Shown piece by piece: positions 18,053 through 26,056 of a stretch of 64,000 nucleotides of DNA. A model generated the notes under the pieces. It saw only the letters and a list, made by a program, of their open reading frames with translations, did no database searches and had not been told where the DNA came from. Where the stretch lies: the NCBI GenBank assembly GCA_024695865.1, contig JAILHI010000027.1, positions 62,001 to 126,000 of the forward strand, read 5' to 3'. The stretch comes from Candidatus Gastranaerophilales bacterium. GTDB taxonomy: Bacteria; Cyanobacteriota; Vampirovibrionia; Gastranaerophilales; Gastranaerophilaceae. Numbering within the stretch: position 1 is the stretch's first letter; each line of letters starts with the position of its first letter. The translations under genes were made by a program, and so were the position numbers.

Positions 18053-18676
18053 TTATACAAGTTTATTTCTTATAAGTTCTTTTTTAATTTTATTTAAACC
18101 CGATTGAATTATTCTGGAAATTCTCGACATTGAAAGATTGTATTCCTCTGCCATTTCCCAAAGTTTTTTTTCATCATAGAATTTTGCCTCAATAAACTCT
18201 TTTTCTCTCGGAGGCAGAAGTTTCATTGCTTTTTTAATTGCATTGCTCATTTCTCCGAAAACAAGTTGTTCTTCGGGGTTTTGCTTTTTGTCTTTAATCT
18301 GGACGGGGTTTTCGCCCTCTGCAAGTTCATCAACAGACAAAATCGTTTTGTAAACCGCCGCTCTGACTTCTCCGGGGTCTTGATTTGCAAGTAAATCGGG
18401 CTGTTTGTTTTTTAAAACGTACCATTTATATCTTCTTCTGATTTCGTTTCTTATCGCCCATTTAACAGCCGTAGATAAGTACGTTTTATTGTATTGGTCA
18501 GGTTTGGCAGGAGAACAGATTTTATGTATTACCTGTGTGGCAATATTAACCAATTCTTCATATTCAGCCAAATGTTGAGAAGATAACCTTTTGTATTCTA
18601 CTTTCGCCAAAGTTTCAATCAGGTCTTTGTAGTCCGCCAGATTAAATTTATTATCATCTGCTTTTGTATCAAGCAC
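18053..18676 (-). CDS. Small sigma-70 family RNA polymerase sigma factor
   Basis: About 207 aa. Region 2 is recognisable by NKTYLSTAVKWAIRNEIRRR (about residues 65-85) and region 4 by LPPREKEFIEAKFYDEKKLW followed by the helix-turn-helix MSRISRIIQSGLNKIKKEL at the C-terminus. A TTG two codons upstream (18682) could also be a start. The GTG at 18676 is preferred because AAGGTGAG lies 8 nt before it. The architecture is that of an alternative (FliA/SigB/SigF-like) factor without region 1.1. It is cotranscribed with the DUF47 protein. No anti-sigma gene is adjacent; the regulon is unknown. Confidence 0.88.
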   Translation of the reverse strand: MLDTKADDNKFNLADYKDLIETLAKVEYKRLSSQHLAEYEELVNIATQVIHKICSPAKPDQYNKTYLSTAVKWAIRNEIRRRYKWYVLKNKQPDLLANQDPGEVRAAVYKTILSVDELAEGENPVQIKDKKQNPEEQLVFGEMSNAIKKAMKLLPPREKEFIEAKFYDEKKLWEMAEEYNLSMSRISRIIQSGLNKIKKELIRNKLV

Positions 18677-18818
18677 AATCAACCCTCACCTTACACAACT
18701 CTATCATACAAGAAAATAAATTAATTTTCCATGTTTTTTATTTTTTTATAAGAAATTTACTTAACAAATATGATTTTTGCAGTTTTCATAGTAAAATTAA
18801 TAAAAAAGAGGTTAAAAA

Positions 18819-19592
18819 ATGATTGATATTCAGGATATTTCGGTTTTTGACAAGGTAAGAGAAAATCTTCCCGTTCAGGAAGTTTCGGTAAATTTCAACA
18901 GCGACAGTTTGTTAACTTATACAAAGACGATAAAAATAGCGGCGGTGAAAAAGCCCGAAATCGTTCCTCCTCAGACGGATTATATTTCTCCTGATATTAA
19001 AAATTATATTAATATTCTGAATAACGGCAATCTTGACGAACAAAAAAAATGCCTCGGGATAATACTAAACCGTCTCAGAACCTATAATGCAGAAAAAAAT
19101 GCACAGTTTTTAGATGCGGGGTTGACAGATGCCCTGTTTAACGTTGTAAATCAGGATGTGTCAAAACTCAAAAAGCCGACTTTTACCCAAAAACGATTAA
19201 GAAAAAAAATTGAAGAAGGCAAAAAACTCAGTTATAAAGAATGGGAAAAGGCTAATACTCTTACTGACTATGACGAAGCAATTTTAAATAAAATGGATGC
19301 TTTCAAGATTATCGCAGAATTGCAGATTATGCTGTATTTAGAAATTGTCAATCGTTCCGATTTAAAGCCAACATTTTACGAAATGCCCGCTACGGCAAGA
19401 CTTTTGGAAGCGTATGAGAATGAGAAATCCGAGGATATGAAAGCGTATATAGTGACAATAATATCCCGATTGTCCTTGGTAACAGACGATTTTGACAGGG
19501 ATATTTGCGATTTTCTGCAGAAAGCCGCAAAATCAAAATCCAAAACAGTTAAACAAACGGCGGAAAAAGCATTAGAATTAAAAGAGAAGTAG
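18819..19592 (+). CDS. Unknown cytoplasmic protein, probably helical (257 aa)
   Basis: No family recognised and no signal peptide. An N-terminal extended segment (VQEVSVNFNSDSLLTYTKTI) is followed by helix-rich sequence with HEAT-like spacing (LNNGNLDEQKKCLGIILNRL, ...AYIVTIISRLSLVTDDFD..., ...TVKQTAEKALELKEK). A GAGG ribosome site and strong coding character support the gene. It is divergent from the sigma factor. Its stop codon lies inside the left arm of the repeat cluster that follows. Confidence 0.7.
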   Translation: MIDIQDISVFDKVRENLPVQEVSVNFNSDSLLTYTKTIKIAAVKKPEIVPPQTDYISPDIKNYINILNNGNLDEQKKCLGIILNRLRTYNAEKNAQFLDAGLTDALFNVVNQDVSKLKKPTFTQKRLRKKIEEGKKLSYKEWEKANTLTDYDEAILNKMDAFKIIAELQIMLYLEIVNRSDLKPTFYEMPATARLLEAYENEKSEDMKAYIVTIISRLSLVTDDFDRDICDFLQKAAKSKSKTVKQTAEKALELKEK

Positions 19593-19645
19593 GGTAGACT
19601 TCAGTCTACCACAATAATTGTTGGAGGACTAAAGTCCACCCTACT
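19588..19645. repeat. Palindromic repeat with AGTAGGGT/ACCCTACT ends
   Basis: The ends are AGTAGGGT (19588-19595) and ACCCTACT (19638-19645). Inside are two further hairpins, GGTAGACT/AGTCTACC and GGACT/AGTCC. The left end contains the stop codon of the preceding gene. This begins the only intergenic stretch over 300 bp in the window (19593-20188), in which I see repeats but no gene. Confidence 0.75.
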
Positions 19646-19655
19646 CGCTGAAAAA

Positions 19656-19783
19656 CGTCATACTGAGGGTTGCGCCCGAAGTATCTGATATTTTTTGAAG
19701 TTAATACGATTCTTCGCCCTTTCAGGCTTAGAAGGACGATTTGATGTGGTGCGTATAAACGCACCCTACAACTCAGAATGACG
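19656..19783. repeat. MITE-like repeat with CGTCATACTGAG/CTCAGAATGACG ends
   Basis: A roughly 128-bp unit with 12-bp terminal inverted repeats (one mismatch) and inner arms CGAAGTATC/GATTCTTCG (one mismatch). A perfect hairpin GGTGCGT-ATAA-ACGCACC (19748-19765) lies inside it as if inserted. It is more GC-rich than the surrounding genes. Confidence 0.65.
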
Positions 19784-19794
19784 GTTTATTTTAT

Positions 19795-19899
19795 GTTGTC
19801 ATTCCGAGGCTTAACGCCGAGGAATCCAGCAGATATGTGTTGCAAAAGAAAATGTAAAAACGGCTGGATTCTTCGCCCATTCGGGCTCAGAATGACAAC
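19795..19899. repeat. MITE-like repeat with GTTGTCATTCCGAG/CTCAGAATGACAAC ends
   Basis: A 105-bp unit. The terminal arms are 14 bp with one mismatch, and the inner arms GAATCCAGC (19822-19830)/GCTGGATTC are 9 bp and perfect. The termini match those of the preceding unit (GTCATNCYGAG), so both belong to one dispersed family. Confidence 0.7.
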
Positions 19900-19908
19900 T
19901 TTAATTTT

Positions 19909-20132
19909 CAGGGATTGCCACGAAATGCTACGCATTTCTCGCAATGACGTTATCTGAAAATTAACGTCATTACGAGGAACGATTTTTGCGTAGGACGCCG
20001 TGTGCGCGGAGCGAACCCAGTCCGAAGTAGCGGCGAAATAGTGAACGGAAGTTTTGCGCTCAGCAAAACGGAGAGAGCGGATTGAAGCCGTGAAGCAAAA
20101 ATCAAGACAGTGTAACGACGAAGTAATCCCTG
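19909..20132. repeat. Head-to-head pair of GGGATTGCC...GCAATGACGTT repeats, right copy interrupted
   Basis: The left copy (19911-19951) folds as ATTGC, GAAATGC-TAC-GCATTTC, GCAAT. The right copy is inverted: AACGTCATTACGAGG (19963-19977) to GAAGTAATCCCTG (20120-20132). The right copy is split by about 140 bp, which itself has GATTTTTGC/GCAAAAATC ends (19981 and 20095) and a hairpin TTTTGC-GCTCA-GCAAAA. The same unit recurs at 55584-55666. No protein is encoded here; short open frames across it reflect the repeat. Confidence 0.75.
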
Positions 20133-20188
20133 CAAATAAATACCGACAGGAATTGCTACGCCGAGATTTACAGAAAATGATTGTGTCT

Positions 20189-20989
20189 CTACAAAACGTT
20201 CTTTCCGTCTTTAGAATACATATCCTGACGTTTTTGTTTTATCGACTGCAAATTTTCAACACAGTAATTATCTTTAAGAGTGTTTAATTCCTTTTCAAAA
20301 TTTTGCTTTGCTTCTTCAATATTTGCGCCGTTAAACTCTAACATATCCATAGCAAGAGTGGTGTTTGTAGCGGCAAGTCTTGTCGTATCTCTGAAACCGC
20401 TTGATGCAAGTTTCATGGCAAGCGGATTATCCTTTGCCGAAGCAAACAGGCATTGAGAAACATACATCGGCAAATGGCTGATTATTGCAACCGCTTTGTC
20501 GTGTTCTTTTGCATCTGCAATAATCGTTTCTGCACCGAGTTGTCTGATGATTTTTTCCAAAACCTCGGTATTTCTATAATCGTAAGGTGTAACAACCCAC
20601 TTTGCTCCTGTAAAAAGTTCTTCAAAGGAAGCATCATAACCGTTTTTTTCCGTGCCTGCCATCGGGTGCGAGGGAATAAATTTATACGGTCGTTTCTTCT
20701 TTGTTACAAACTCTTTTACGCTTGCAACATCGGTAACTACGCAATCTTTTCCGACAATATTTTCTAACTTGTCCAGAGTTTCAAGAGTATTTCTTATGGG
20801 CGTGCATACAAAAACAAGTTCACATTCTGTTAAAATATCGTATTCTTTTGATACTTTAGCCGTCAGATTATGTACCTTTTTTGCGGTTTCCTCATTGCCC
20901 GTAACCGCATATATTTCATATTCGAAGTTTGATAATTTCTTTAAAATTGAGCCGCCTATAAGCCCGAGACCGATTATTCCGATTTTCAT
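20189..20989 (-). CDS. tyrA: Prephenate (or arogenate) dehydrogenase
   Basis: Oxidative decarboxylation of prephenate or arogenate in tyrosine synthesis. It is 266 aa: Rossmann start MKIGIIGLGLIGGSILKKL, substrate region SHPMAGTEKNGYDASFEELF near 115, and ISHLPMYVSQCLFASA near 170. It lacks a fused chorismate mutase or ACT domain and is of the short TyrA type. Cyanobacterial TyrA proteins are typically arogenate-specific and NADP-dependent, so arogenate is plausible but not provable here. GGAG precedes the ATG. It stands alone on the minus strand, its 3' end facing the repeat cluster. Confidence 0.93.
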   Translation of the reverse strand: MKIGIIGLGLIGGSILKKLSNFEYEIYAVTGNEETAKKVHNLTAKVSKEYDILTECELVFVCTPIRNTLETLDKLENIVGKDCVVTDVASVKEFVTKKKRPYKFIPSHPMAGTEKNGYDASFEELFTGAKWVVTPYDYRNTEVLEKIIRQLGAETIIADAKEHDKAVAIISHLPMYVSQCLFASAKDNPLAMKLASSGFRDTTRLAATNTTLAMDMLEFNGANIEEAKQNFEKELNTLKDNYCVENLQSIKQKRQDMYSKDGKNVL

Positions 20990-21181
20990 TTTTTCTCCGA
21001 TTGTTAAGTTTTGTTAACCAAATTACTGCTTGCTTAAAATTGTTCAAAACGATTGTAATTACATTGTATCAGCAAATTTTTATAATGAAAATACTTAACA
21101 TTTATTCATACATTTGCATAGTAAACAAATATATGTAATAATAATTTTAAATTAATAGTCTAACCATTCCTTTCTTGACTT

Positions 21182-21206
21182 ATGCGACTTCATTGTCGCA
21201 TTTTTA
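21182..21206 (+). terminator. Hairpin with T-run upstream of gmk
   Basis: ATGCGAC, a 6-nt loop, GTCGCAT, then TTTTATT: a 7-bp stem with a U-tract on the plus strand. No plus-strand gene precedes it in the 190 bp back to the tyrA start, so it may end a small RNA or an upstream leader. It overlaps the -35 region of the gmk promoter. Confidence 0.5.
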
Positions 21207-21235
21207 TTGTGTAAAATTACCTGATTTTGTATAAT
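21207..21235 (+). promoter_or_regulatory. Predicted gmk operon promoter
   Basis: TTGTGT (21207-21212), 17 nt, TATAAT (21230-21235). The predicted start near 21242 leaves a leader of only about 11 nt, which is just the AGGAG ribosome site. Confidence 0.65.
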
Positions 21236-21252
21236 GAAGAAAAGGAGAATAT

Positions 21253-21813
21253 ATGGCAGGACATTTATTTATCATTTCGGGGTCATCGGGTGTCGGCAAA
21301 GGCACTTTGATTAAAGAATTTTTAAAACAGGCTGAAAATGTCTTTTTATCCGTTTCTTCCACCACAAGAAAAGCCAGAGAGGGAGAAGTTCACGGACAAA
21401 ATTATTATTTTGTGTCAAAAGAAGATTTCCAAAAGAGCATAGATAACGGTGATTTTCTCGAATGGGCGGAATTTAGCGGAAACCGTTACGGCACCGATAA
21501 AAACCGTGTTTGCGATATGCTTAACCTCGGAAAAAATGTTTTGCTCGAAATCGAAGTGCAGGGTGCAAAACAGGTTAAACAAAAAATGCCCGAAGCCGTA
21601 TTGATTTTTATTCTGCCACCGTCAAAAGAGGAACTTGAAAGACGTTTGAGAGGCAGGGGAACGGAAACCGAAGAAGCCATTCAAAAAAGATTACAGGTAA
21701 TCGAATTTGAGGCAAAAGAATCCGAACATTACGACTACAAGGTTGTAAATGATACCGTCGAAAAAGCGGTTGGGGAAATTATGGATATATACAAAAAGAA
21801 AACGGAAGAATAA
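21253..21813 (+). CDS. gmk: Guanylate kinase
   Basis: Phosphorylates GMP to GDP. It is 186 aa, typical length: P-loop IISGSSGVGKGTLIKEFL at 6-23, GMP-binding SSTTRKAREGEVHGQNYYFV, lid region RLRGRGTETEEAIQKRL. AAGGAG precedes the ATG. It is the first gene of a four-gene operon; its stop overlaps the next start (TAATG). Confidence 0.98.
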   Translation: MAGHLFIISGSSGVGKGTLIKEFLKQAENVFLSVSSTTRKAREGEVHGQNYYFVSKEDFQKSIDNGDFLEWAEFSGNRYGTDKNRVCDMLNLGKNVLLEIEVQGAKQVKQKMPEAVLIFILPPSKEELERRLRGRGTETEEAIQKRLQVIEFEAKESEHYDYKVVNDTVEKAVGEIMDIYKKKTEE

Positions 21814-22547
21814 TGGCAAAAGTTCAGGAAGTTATTGATTTAATAGAAGCCTATGCCCCGCTTGAAACTCAGGCAGAATGGGATAATTCGGGCTGGCAGA
21901 TTAACCTCGGAAAAGAAAATTTTTCAAAAATTATGACGGCGTTAACGGTTACACAGAGTGTTATCAATCAGGCAAAAAAGCACGGTTGCGACTTGATTTT
22001 GGCGCATCACCCTTTGATTTTTGAACCGTTAAAAAAAATAACGGTCGGAGAAATTACCGATGCAATACAAAACGGGATACAAATTTATTCCGCCCACACA
22101 AACGTTGACCTTGCAAAAGGCGGTACAACAGATACCCTCTGCGAAAAATGCGGCTTTGGTCTCTGCGATAAAACAGAGGGCTTTATAAATTACAAAAAAT
22201 TAGACAAAAAATATAACCTTGAAAACCTCAAAGAACTTGTCAAAAAAAGACTCGGGCTTGATTGTCTTAAAATAATCAATCTTGAAGAAAAGAAAACCAT
22301 AAAATCCGTCGGATTTTGTGCGGGTTCGGGCGGCGGTGAAATCCCCGAAGCAAACAGACTCGGAATAGACCTCTTTATTACGGGTGAAGTTAAATTCCAC
22401 GAAGCATTTGAAGCAAAAAGCACCGTTGTCTTTGAAGTAGGGCATTTTGACAGCGAAAAATATATCGGTGAAATCTTCAAAAGAGTTTTGGGCGATAAAT
22501 ACGAAATTATTGAAGCAGATGAAAAAAGACCTTATTTTTACGATTAA
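21813..22547 (+). CDS. Nif3-like dinuclear metal center protein (YqfO/YbgI family)
   Basis: 244 aa. Metal-binding motifs are LILAHHPLIFEPLKKI (His pair), IYSAHTNVDLAKGGTTDTL and, near the C-terminus, DLFITGEVKFHEAFEA and VFEVGHFDSEKY. The family is often annotated as GTP cyclohydrolase I type 2, but its real activity is unsettled. It is the short form, without the inserted PII-like domain found in Firmicutes. It overlaps gmk by one base and the next gene by 29 bases. Confidence 0.93.
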   Translation: MAKVQEVIDLIEAYAPLETQAEWDNSGWQINLGKENFSKIMTALTVTQSVINQAKKHGCDLILAHHPLIFEPLKKITVGEITDAIQNGIQIYSAHTNVDLAKGGTTDTLCEKCGFGLCDKTEGFINYKKLDKKYNLENLKELVKKRLGLDCLKIINLEEKKTIKSVGFCAGSGGGEIPEANRLGIDLFITGEVKFHEAFEAKSTVVFEVGHFDSEKYIGEIFKRVLGDKYEIIEADEKRPYFYD

Positions 22548-23070
22548 AATCTTCTTTTGTATGTTTTTGATTTGCGCTAATGCTTATGCGGACGATTTTG
22601 TTATGCCCGATTGGAGTTATTATACGTTCAGGGAAAATGCAAAAGTTACCGAAAATGCCGACCTGATAAAATACGAAAAAATCAGAAAAGAACATAGTTT
22701 TGACGAATTTTTCGACAAACAATCAATAATTATTCACAAAAAGGCAAAAAACATATCACCACGAGAGGCGGGAATGAAATATCTTTCAAAAGCCTTATTC
22801 TGTGATTTTGCAGCCGAAAAATATATAATAAAAAATGATGAAAATGATTTTATTGCGATTTATTGTTCACACAACAGAAGAAAGTGCGAAATAGTCAGAT
22901 TTTATAACGGTTTTGACGGGCTTATCGAGGTCAGATATACCCATAACAATCTCTGGCACTTTCAAAACAATATCGGCTCTTTTATTTCTGCGCAAATGCA
23001 AATTATACATTTGCCTTATGAATTTTCCATAAACAATTTGGCTCACAAAAACAGGATAAACAGGTTATAA
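22519..23070 (+). CDS. Small secreted protein of unknown function (183 aa)
   Basis: Start chosen at 22519 because it gives a clean Sec signal peptide (MKKDLIFTIKIFFCMFLICA, cleavage after ANAYA) rather than at an earlier ATG (22447) in the same frame. The mature protein has no recognised domain; it is rich in Tyr, Lys and Asp with a C-terminal beta-like section (GLIEVRYTHNNLWHFQ). It overlaps the nif3-like gene by 29 nt and ends 1 bp before rsmD, so it is translated as part of the operon. Confidence 0.72.
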   Translation: MKKDLIFTIKIFFCMFLICANAYADDFVMPDWSYYTFRENAKVTENADLIKYEKIRKEHSFDEFFDKQSIIIHKKAKNISPREAGMKYLSKALFCDFAAEKYIIKNDENDFIAIYCSHNRRKCEIVRFYNGFDGLIEVRYTHNNLWHFQNNIGSFISAQMQIIHLPYEFSINNLAHKNRINRL

Positions 23071-23071
23071 A

Positions 23072-23608
23072 ATGAATATTACGGGCGGAAAATACAATTC
23101 TTTGATTGTTAAAACGGCTGATTTTGCAAACATCAAGCCGACTTTGTCAAAAATCAGGCAGGCGGTTTTTAACTCATTATCTTCTATTCTTGAAAAGAAG
23201 GACGATTTGTTTTTTTGCGATTTGTTTGCAGGTTCGGGAATAATGTCTTTTGAGGCTGTATCGAGGGGGTATAACACTATTTGTGTCGAGATAGATAAAA
23301 AGAGCGTAAAGGTTATAAAAGAAAATTCGGAGCGTCTTAAAGCGGATATAAAGATTGTAAATTACGATGCCGTCAAATTTTTACAGAAAACAGAAACGGT
23401 TTTTGATGTAATATACATAGACCCGCCTTATCAATCGGGGCTTTATGATATTGTTCTGGCGCAAATCAAAAACAGAAATCTTCTCTCCGAAAACGGTATT
23501 GTAATCGTTGAAAAACCGTCAGAACTTGAAGTTAAGACAGACGGATATAACCTTATAAAAGAAAAAAACTATTCCGATAAAACGATTTGGTATCTGAAAA
23601 AAGAATAA
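23072..23608 (+). CDS. rsmD: 16S rRNA (guanine-966-N2)-methyltransferase
   Basis: SAM-dependent methylation of G966 in 16S rRNA. It is 178 aa: NITGGKYNSLIVKTADF start, KPTLSKIRQAVFNSL, SAM motif FCDLFAGSGIMSFEAVSRG (about 46-64), catalytic DPPY in VIYIDPPYQSGLYD. It is the last gene of the gmk operon and converges with the FkbM gene, with 12 bp between stops. Confidence 0.95.
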   Translation: MNITGGKYNSLIVKTADFANIKPTLSKIRQAVFNSLSSILEKKDDLFFCDLFAGSGIMSFEAVSRGYNTICVEIDKKSVKVIKENSERLKADIKIVNYDAVKFLQKTETVFDVIYIDPPYQSGLYDIVLAQIKNRNLLSENGIVIVEKPSELEVKTDGYNLIKEKNYSDKTIWYLKKE

Positions 23609-23620
23609 AGACAAAATTTA

Positions 23621-24496
23621 TTAATCTTGGTCTTTCGGTTTTCCTTCCGCATTTCTTGTTGTTGCATATACAACATAATTTCTCCACATATCCGTTGAGG
23701 GTTCGTGTTCAGCCAAATATATTTTATATTTCGGATTTATGGAATGTATAAATAATATAAATTTCAGAAAATCATCCGGAAAATGACAACTTAATGCCAA
23801 ATCGGGATTATATTTTGCGATAGTTTTTTTAGAGCCTTTCAGGGCCTGAACTTCAGCGCCCTCAATATCCATTTTGATAAAATCAACTTTATTAATTTGA
23901 TTTTTTTCAATTAAATTGTCTAATTTTATGAGATTGACGGAAATAATATTTTCTCTTTTTCTGAAATTATCCAAAACAAGATGTGCAGCCAGATTTATTT
24001 CATCATCAGGTTCCGCACCTAAATCAAATTCGCCTTTTCCGTCAGATTCCCAAAGAGCATATTCAAACAATTGAAAATTTTTATAATTTTTCAAATCTTG
24101 CTTAATTTTATTCAACACATTAGGGTTTGGTTCTATTCCAAAAACTTTTCCGTCAGGGCCGCACTGTTTCAGAAACAATACGGTTAACTCAACATCGCCC
24201 GACACACCCGCATCAATGATATAATCTTTTTTGTGAACATATACATAAGGGTTATCAAGTTCCCCATAATCTGCGTAAAAATTGGGTACGTTGACTTTGT
24301 AATTACTGTGAAATTTTACGGCCGAGTGAAAAACATTTCTTGAATAATCATCTGCCAAAAGGTCTTTTGCACGATAAATTTCAAGCGCATATTTATATTT
24401 AAAAGGAATATAATCCCAAAACAAACAGCAAGCCGCTGCCGAAAGAACACAGACGGTCAAAATAATTATTGATGTTATTTTTACTCGCTTGCTCAT
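23621..24496 (-). CDS. FkbM-family methyltransferase with N-terminal membrane anchor
   Basis: 291 aa. A basic start and one hydrophobic helix (about 8-27, ITSIIILTVCVLSAAACCLF) anchor the protein; the rest is an FkbM domain with the SAM-binding YIIDAGVSGDVELTVLFLKQ, FGIEPNPNVLNKIK and the family signature VDFIKMDIEGAEVQALKGSK. FkbM enzymes O-methylate sugars, lipids or polyketides. The anchor suggests action on an envelope glycan. No clear Shine-Dalgarno is present. Confidence 0.88.
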   Translation of the reverse strand: MSKRVKITSIIILTVCVLSAAACCLFWDYIPFKYKYALEIYRAKDLLADDYSRNVFHSAVKFHSNYKVNVPNFYADYGELDNPYVYVHKKDYIIDAGVSGDVELTVLFLKQCGPDGKVFGIEPNPNVLNKIKQDLKNYKNFQLFEYALWESDGKGEFDLGAEPDDEINLAAHLVLDNFRKRENIISVNLIKLDNLIEKNQINKVDFIKMDIEGAEVQALKGSKKTIAKYNPDLALSCHFPDDFLKFILFIHSINPKYKIYLAEHEPSTDMWRNYVVYATTRNAEGKPKDQD

Positions 24497-24544
24497 AAAA
24501 CGCTTTTTTCAGACCCAACCGATGAATTATCCTGCCTTATCTCT

Positions 24545-24574
24545 ATTATATATTTTTTTCGGAGAAATTGTAAA
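24545..24574 (-). promoter_or_regulatory. Predicted promoter of the FkbM gene
   Basis: Minus strand TTTACA (24569-24574), 18 nt, TATAAT (24545-24550), giving a leader of about 45 nt. Confidence 0.55.
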
Positions 24575-24629
24575 GACGTAAAAAGCATTTTATTGTTTTA
24601 TGAACAGGCAGAACTTTGTAAAAATTATA

Positions 24630-26000
24630 TCAGGTGTTTTCTTTTAATTTTTCCTCAATCTTTTGAAGAGCATTGAGCAGCGGGTCGATTGCCGTAGAAA
24701 ACGGCGGCGCATAGGGTAAATCAAGCCCCATAAATTCATCGATTTTTACACCGTTCATAATTGCCATTGAAACCGTTGCGACTCTTTTTTCGGCATCACC
24801 GTTGCCGATACCCTGAATACCTAAAATTTCTCTTGATTTTGAATCGACAATCATTTTCAGCGTAATTGTTGCGGCTTCGGGCATGTAGCCCGCCCTGTCC
24901 TCTTTTGTTACCGTTGTTGTCAAAACATCGTAGCCGAGTGCTTTTGCCTCTCGTTCGGTAATCCCCGTCATACAAACAGTATAATCAAAATATCTGCTTA
25001 CGGCGGCACCCAAAACGCCCTGAAAATCACAATTACCGCTTGCTATGTTGATAGCGGCGCATCTGCCCTCTTTGTTTGCCGTTGAACCCAAAGGAAGCCA
25101 GCAGTGTTTTTTTGTTACTATATGTGTTTTTTCGCAACAGTCGCCAACGGCATATATTTTGGGATAAGACGTTGCAAAGTGAGAATTTACCCAAATACTG
25201 CCTTTTACCCCTGTTTTTAATCCCGCTTCTTTGGCAATTTCGCTGTTCGGTACGATTCCCGTGCTTATTATAATAAAATCGGTTTCGATTTCGTTGCCTT
25301 TATCGGTAATGATTTTTGATGCAATTTCGTTTTCGCCTGTGATTTTGACTGCGTGCTGATTGTTATAAATTTTAATTTTATCGCCGTCTTTTTCTAAAAT
25401 GTGTTTTTCAATCTGTTTAGAAATATCTTCATCAAACATAGGCATTATAAATTTATGATTGTTGATTACGCTGACTTCTAAACCGTTTTTGATAAAAGCC
25501 TCCAAAAGTTCTATGCCAATGTAGCCAAGTCCGATTATCGTTGCTGTTTTTGCCTTTTTCATTGCATTTTTTATTGCAATTCCGTCCTCTAACTTTCGCA
25601 GGGTGTAGATGTTTTTAAAATCATGCAGGTTTTCGATATCGGGAAGATAAGGTCTTGCGCCCGTTGCAATTACCAGAATGTCGTAAAAAACTTCAATTTG
25701 TTCGGGATAAGGGTGTTTTTCAAAAATGACGGTCTGTTTTTCTTTGTCAATTTTAATTGCCTTATGTTCAAGAAAAACTTTTATTCCGTGTCTTTCAAAT
25801 TCCTCGGGAGAACGAACCAGAAGTTCCTCAATATCGGGGATAATGTTTTCGATATAATAAGGCAAGCCGCATGCCGAATATGATACATGGTTTTCGTCCG
25901 TGTACATCTCAATTATCATATCAGGATTTTCACGTCTTAACTTTGCGGCTGTTTTGGGGCCTGCCGCTCCGCCGCCTATAATTACCACTCTTTGTGTCAT
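24630..26000 (-). CDS. FAD/NAD(P)-dependent disulfide oxidoreductase (CoA-disulfide reductase / NADH oxidase type)
   Basis: 456 aa. FAD site VVIIGGGAAGPKTAAKL at the N-terminus; the single redox cysteine in HVSYSACGLPYYI (about 43) is typical of CoA-disulfide reductase, NADH oxidase and NADH peroxidase. NAD site ATIIGLGYIGIELLEAFIK (about 153), second FAD motif IYAVGDCCEK (about 282), and a dimerisation domain ending in MGLDLPYAPPFSTAIDPLLN. Probable role: removal of oxygen or peroxide, or CoA redox balance, in an anaerobe. There is no good ribosome site; a perfect 14-bp hairpin sits 10 nt before the ATG. Confidence 0.92.
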   Translation of the reverse strand: MTQRVVIIGGGAAGPKTAAKLRRENPDMIIEMYTDENHVSYSACGLPYYIENIIPDIEELLVRSPEEFERHGIKVFLEHKAIKIDKEKQTVIFEKHPYPEQIEVFYDILVIATGARPYLPDIENLHDFKNIYTLRKLEDGIAIKNAMKKAKTATIIGLGYIGIELLEAFIKNGLEVSVINNHKFIMPMFDEDISKQIEKHILEKDGDKIKIYNNQHAVKITGENEIASKIITDKGNEIETDFIIISTGIVPNSEIAKEAGLKTGVKGSIWVNSHFATSYPKIYAVGDCCEKTHIVTKKHCWLPLGSTANKEGRCAAINIASGNCDFQGVLGAAVSRYFDYTVCMTGITEREAKALGYDVLTTTVTKEDRAGYMPEAATITLKMIVDSKSREILGIQGIGNGDAEKRVATVSMAIMNGVKIDEFMGLDLPYAPPFSTAIDPLLNALQKIEEKLKENT

Positions 26001-26010
26001 TGCTTTTTTA

Positions 26011-26044
26011 AGGCAAAATTTTTCTAAACAGAAAAATTTTGCCT
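26011..26044 (-). promoter_or_regulatory. Strong hairpin immediately upstream of the oxidoreductase start
   Basis: AGGCAAAATTTTTC, a 6-nt loop and the exact complement. The stem ends 10 nt before the ATG at 26000. A Shine-Dalgarno-like AAGGTGAGG lies on the far (5') side and partly in the stem. It could control ribosome access, or be an attenuator between the small regulator gene and the oxidoreductase gene. Confidence 0.5.
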
Positions 26045-26056
26045 CACCTTTCTTTG

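Noticed and set aside
19950-20287. Small proteins at 19950-20135 (minus) and 20054-20287 (plus)
   Set aside because: Both frames run through the palindromic repeats, have no ribosome site and no recognisable composition.
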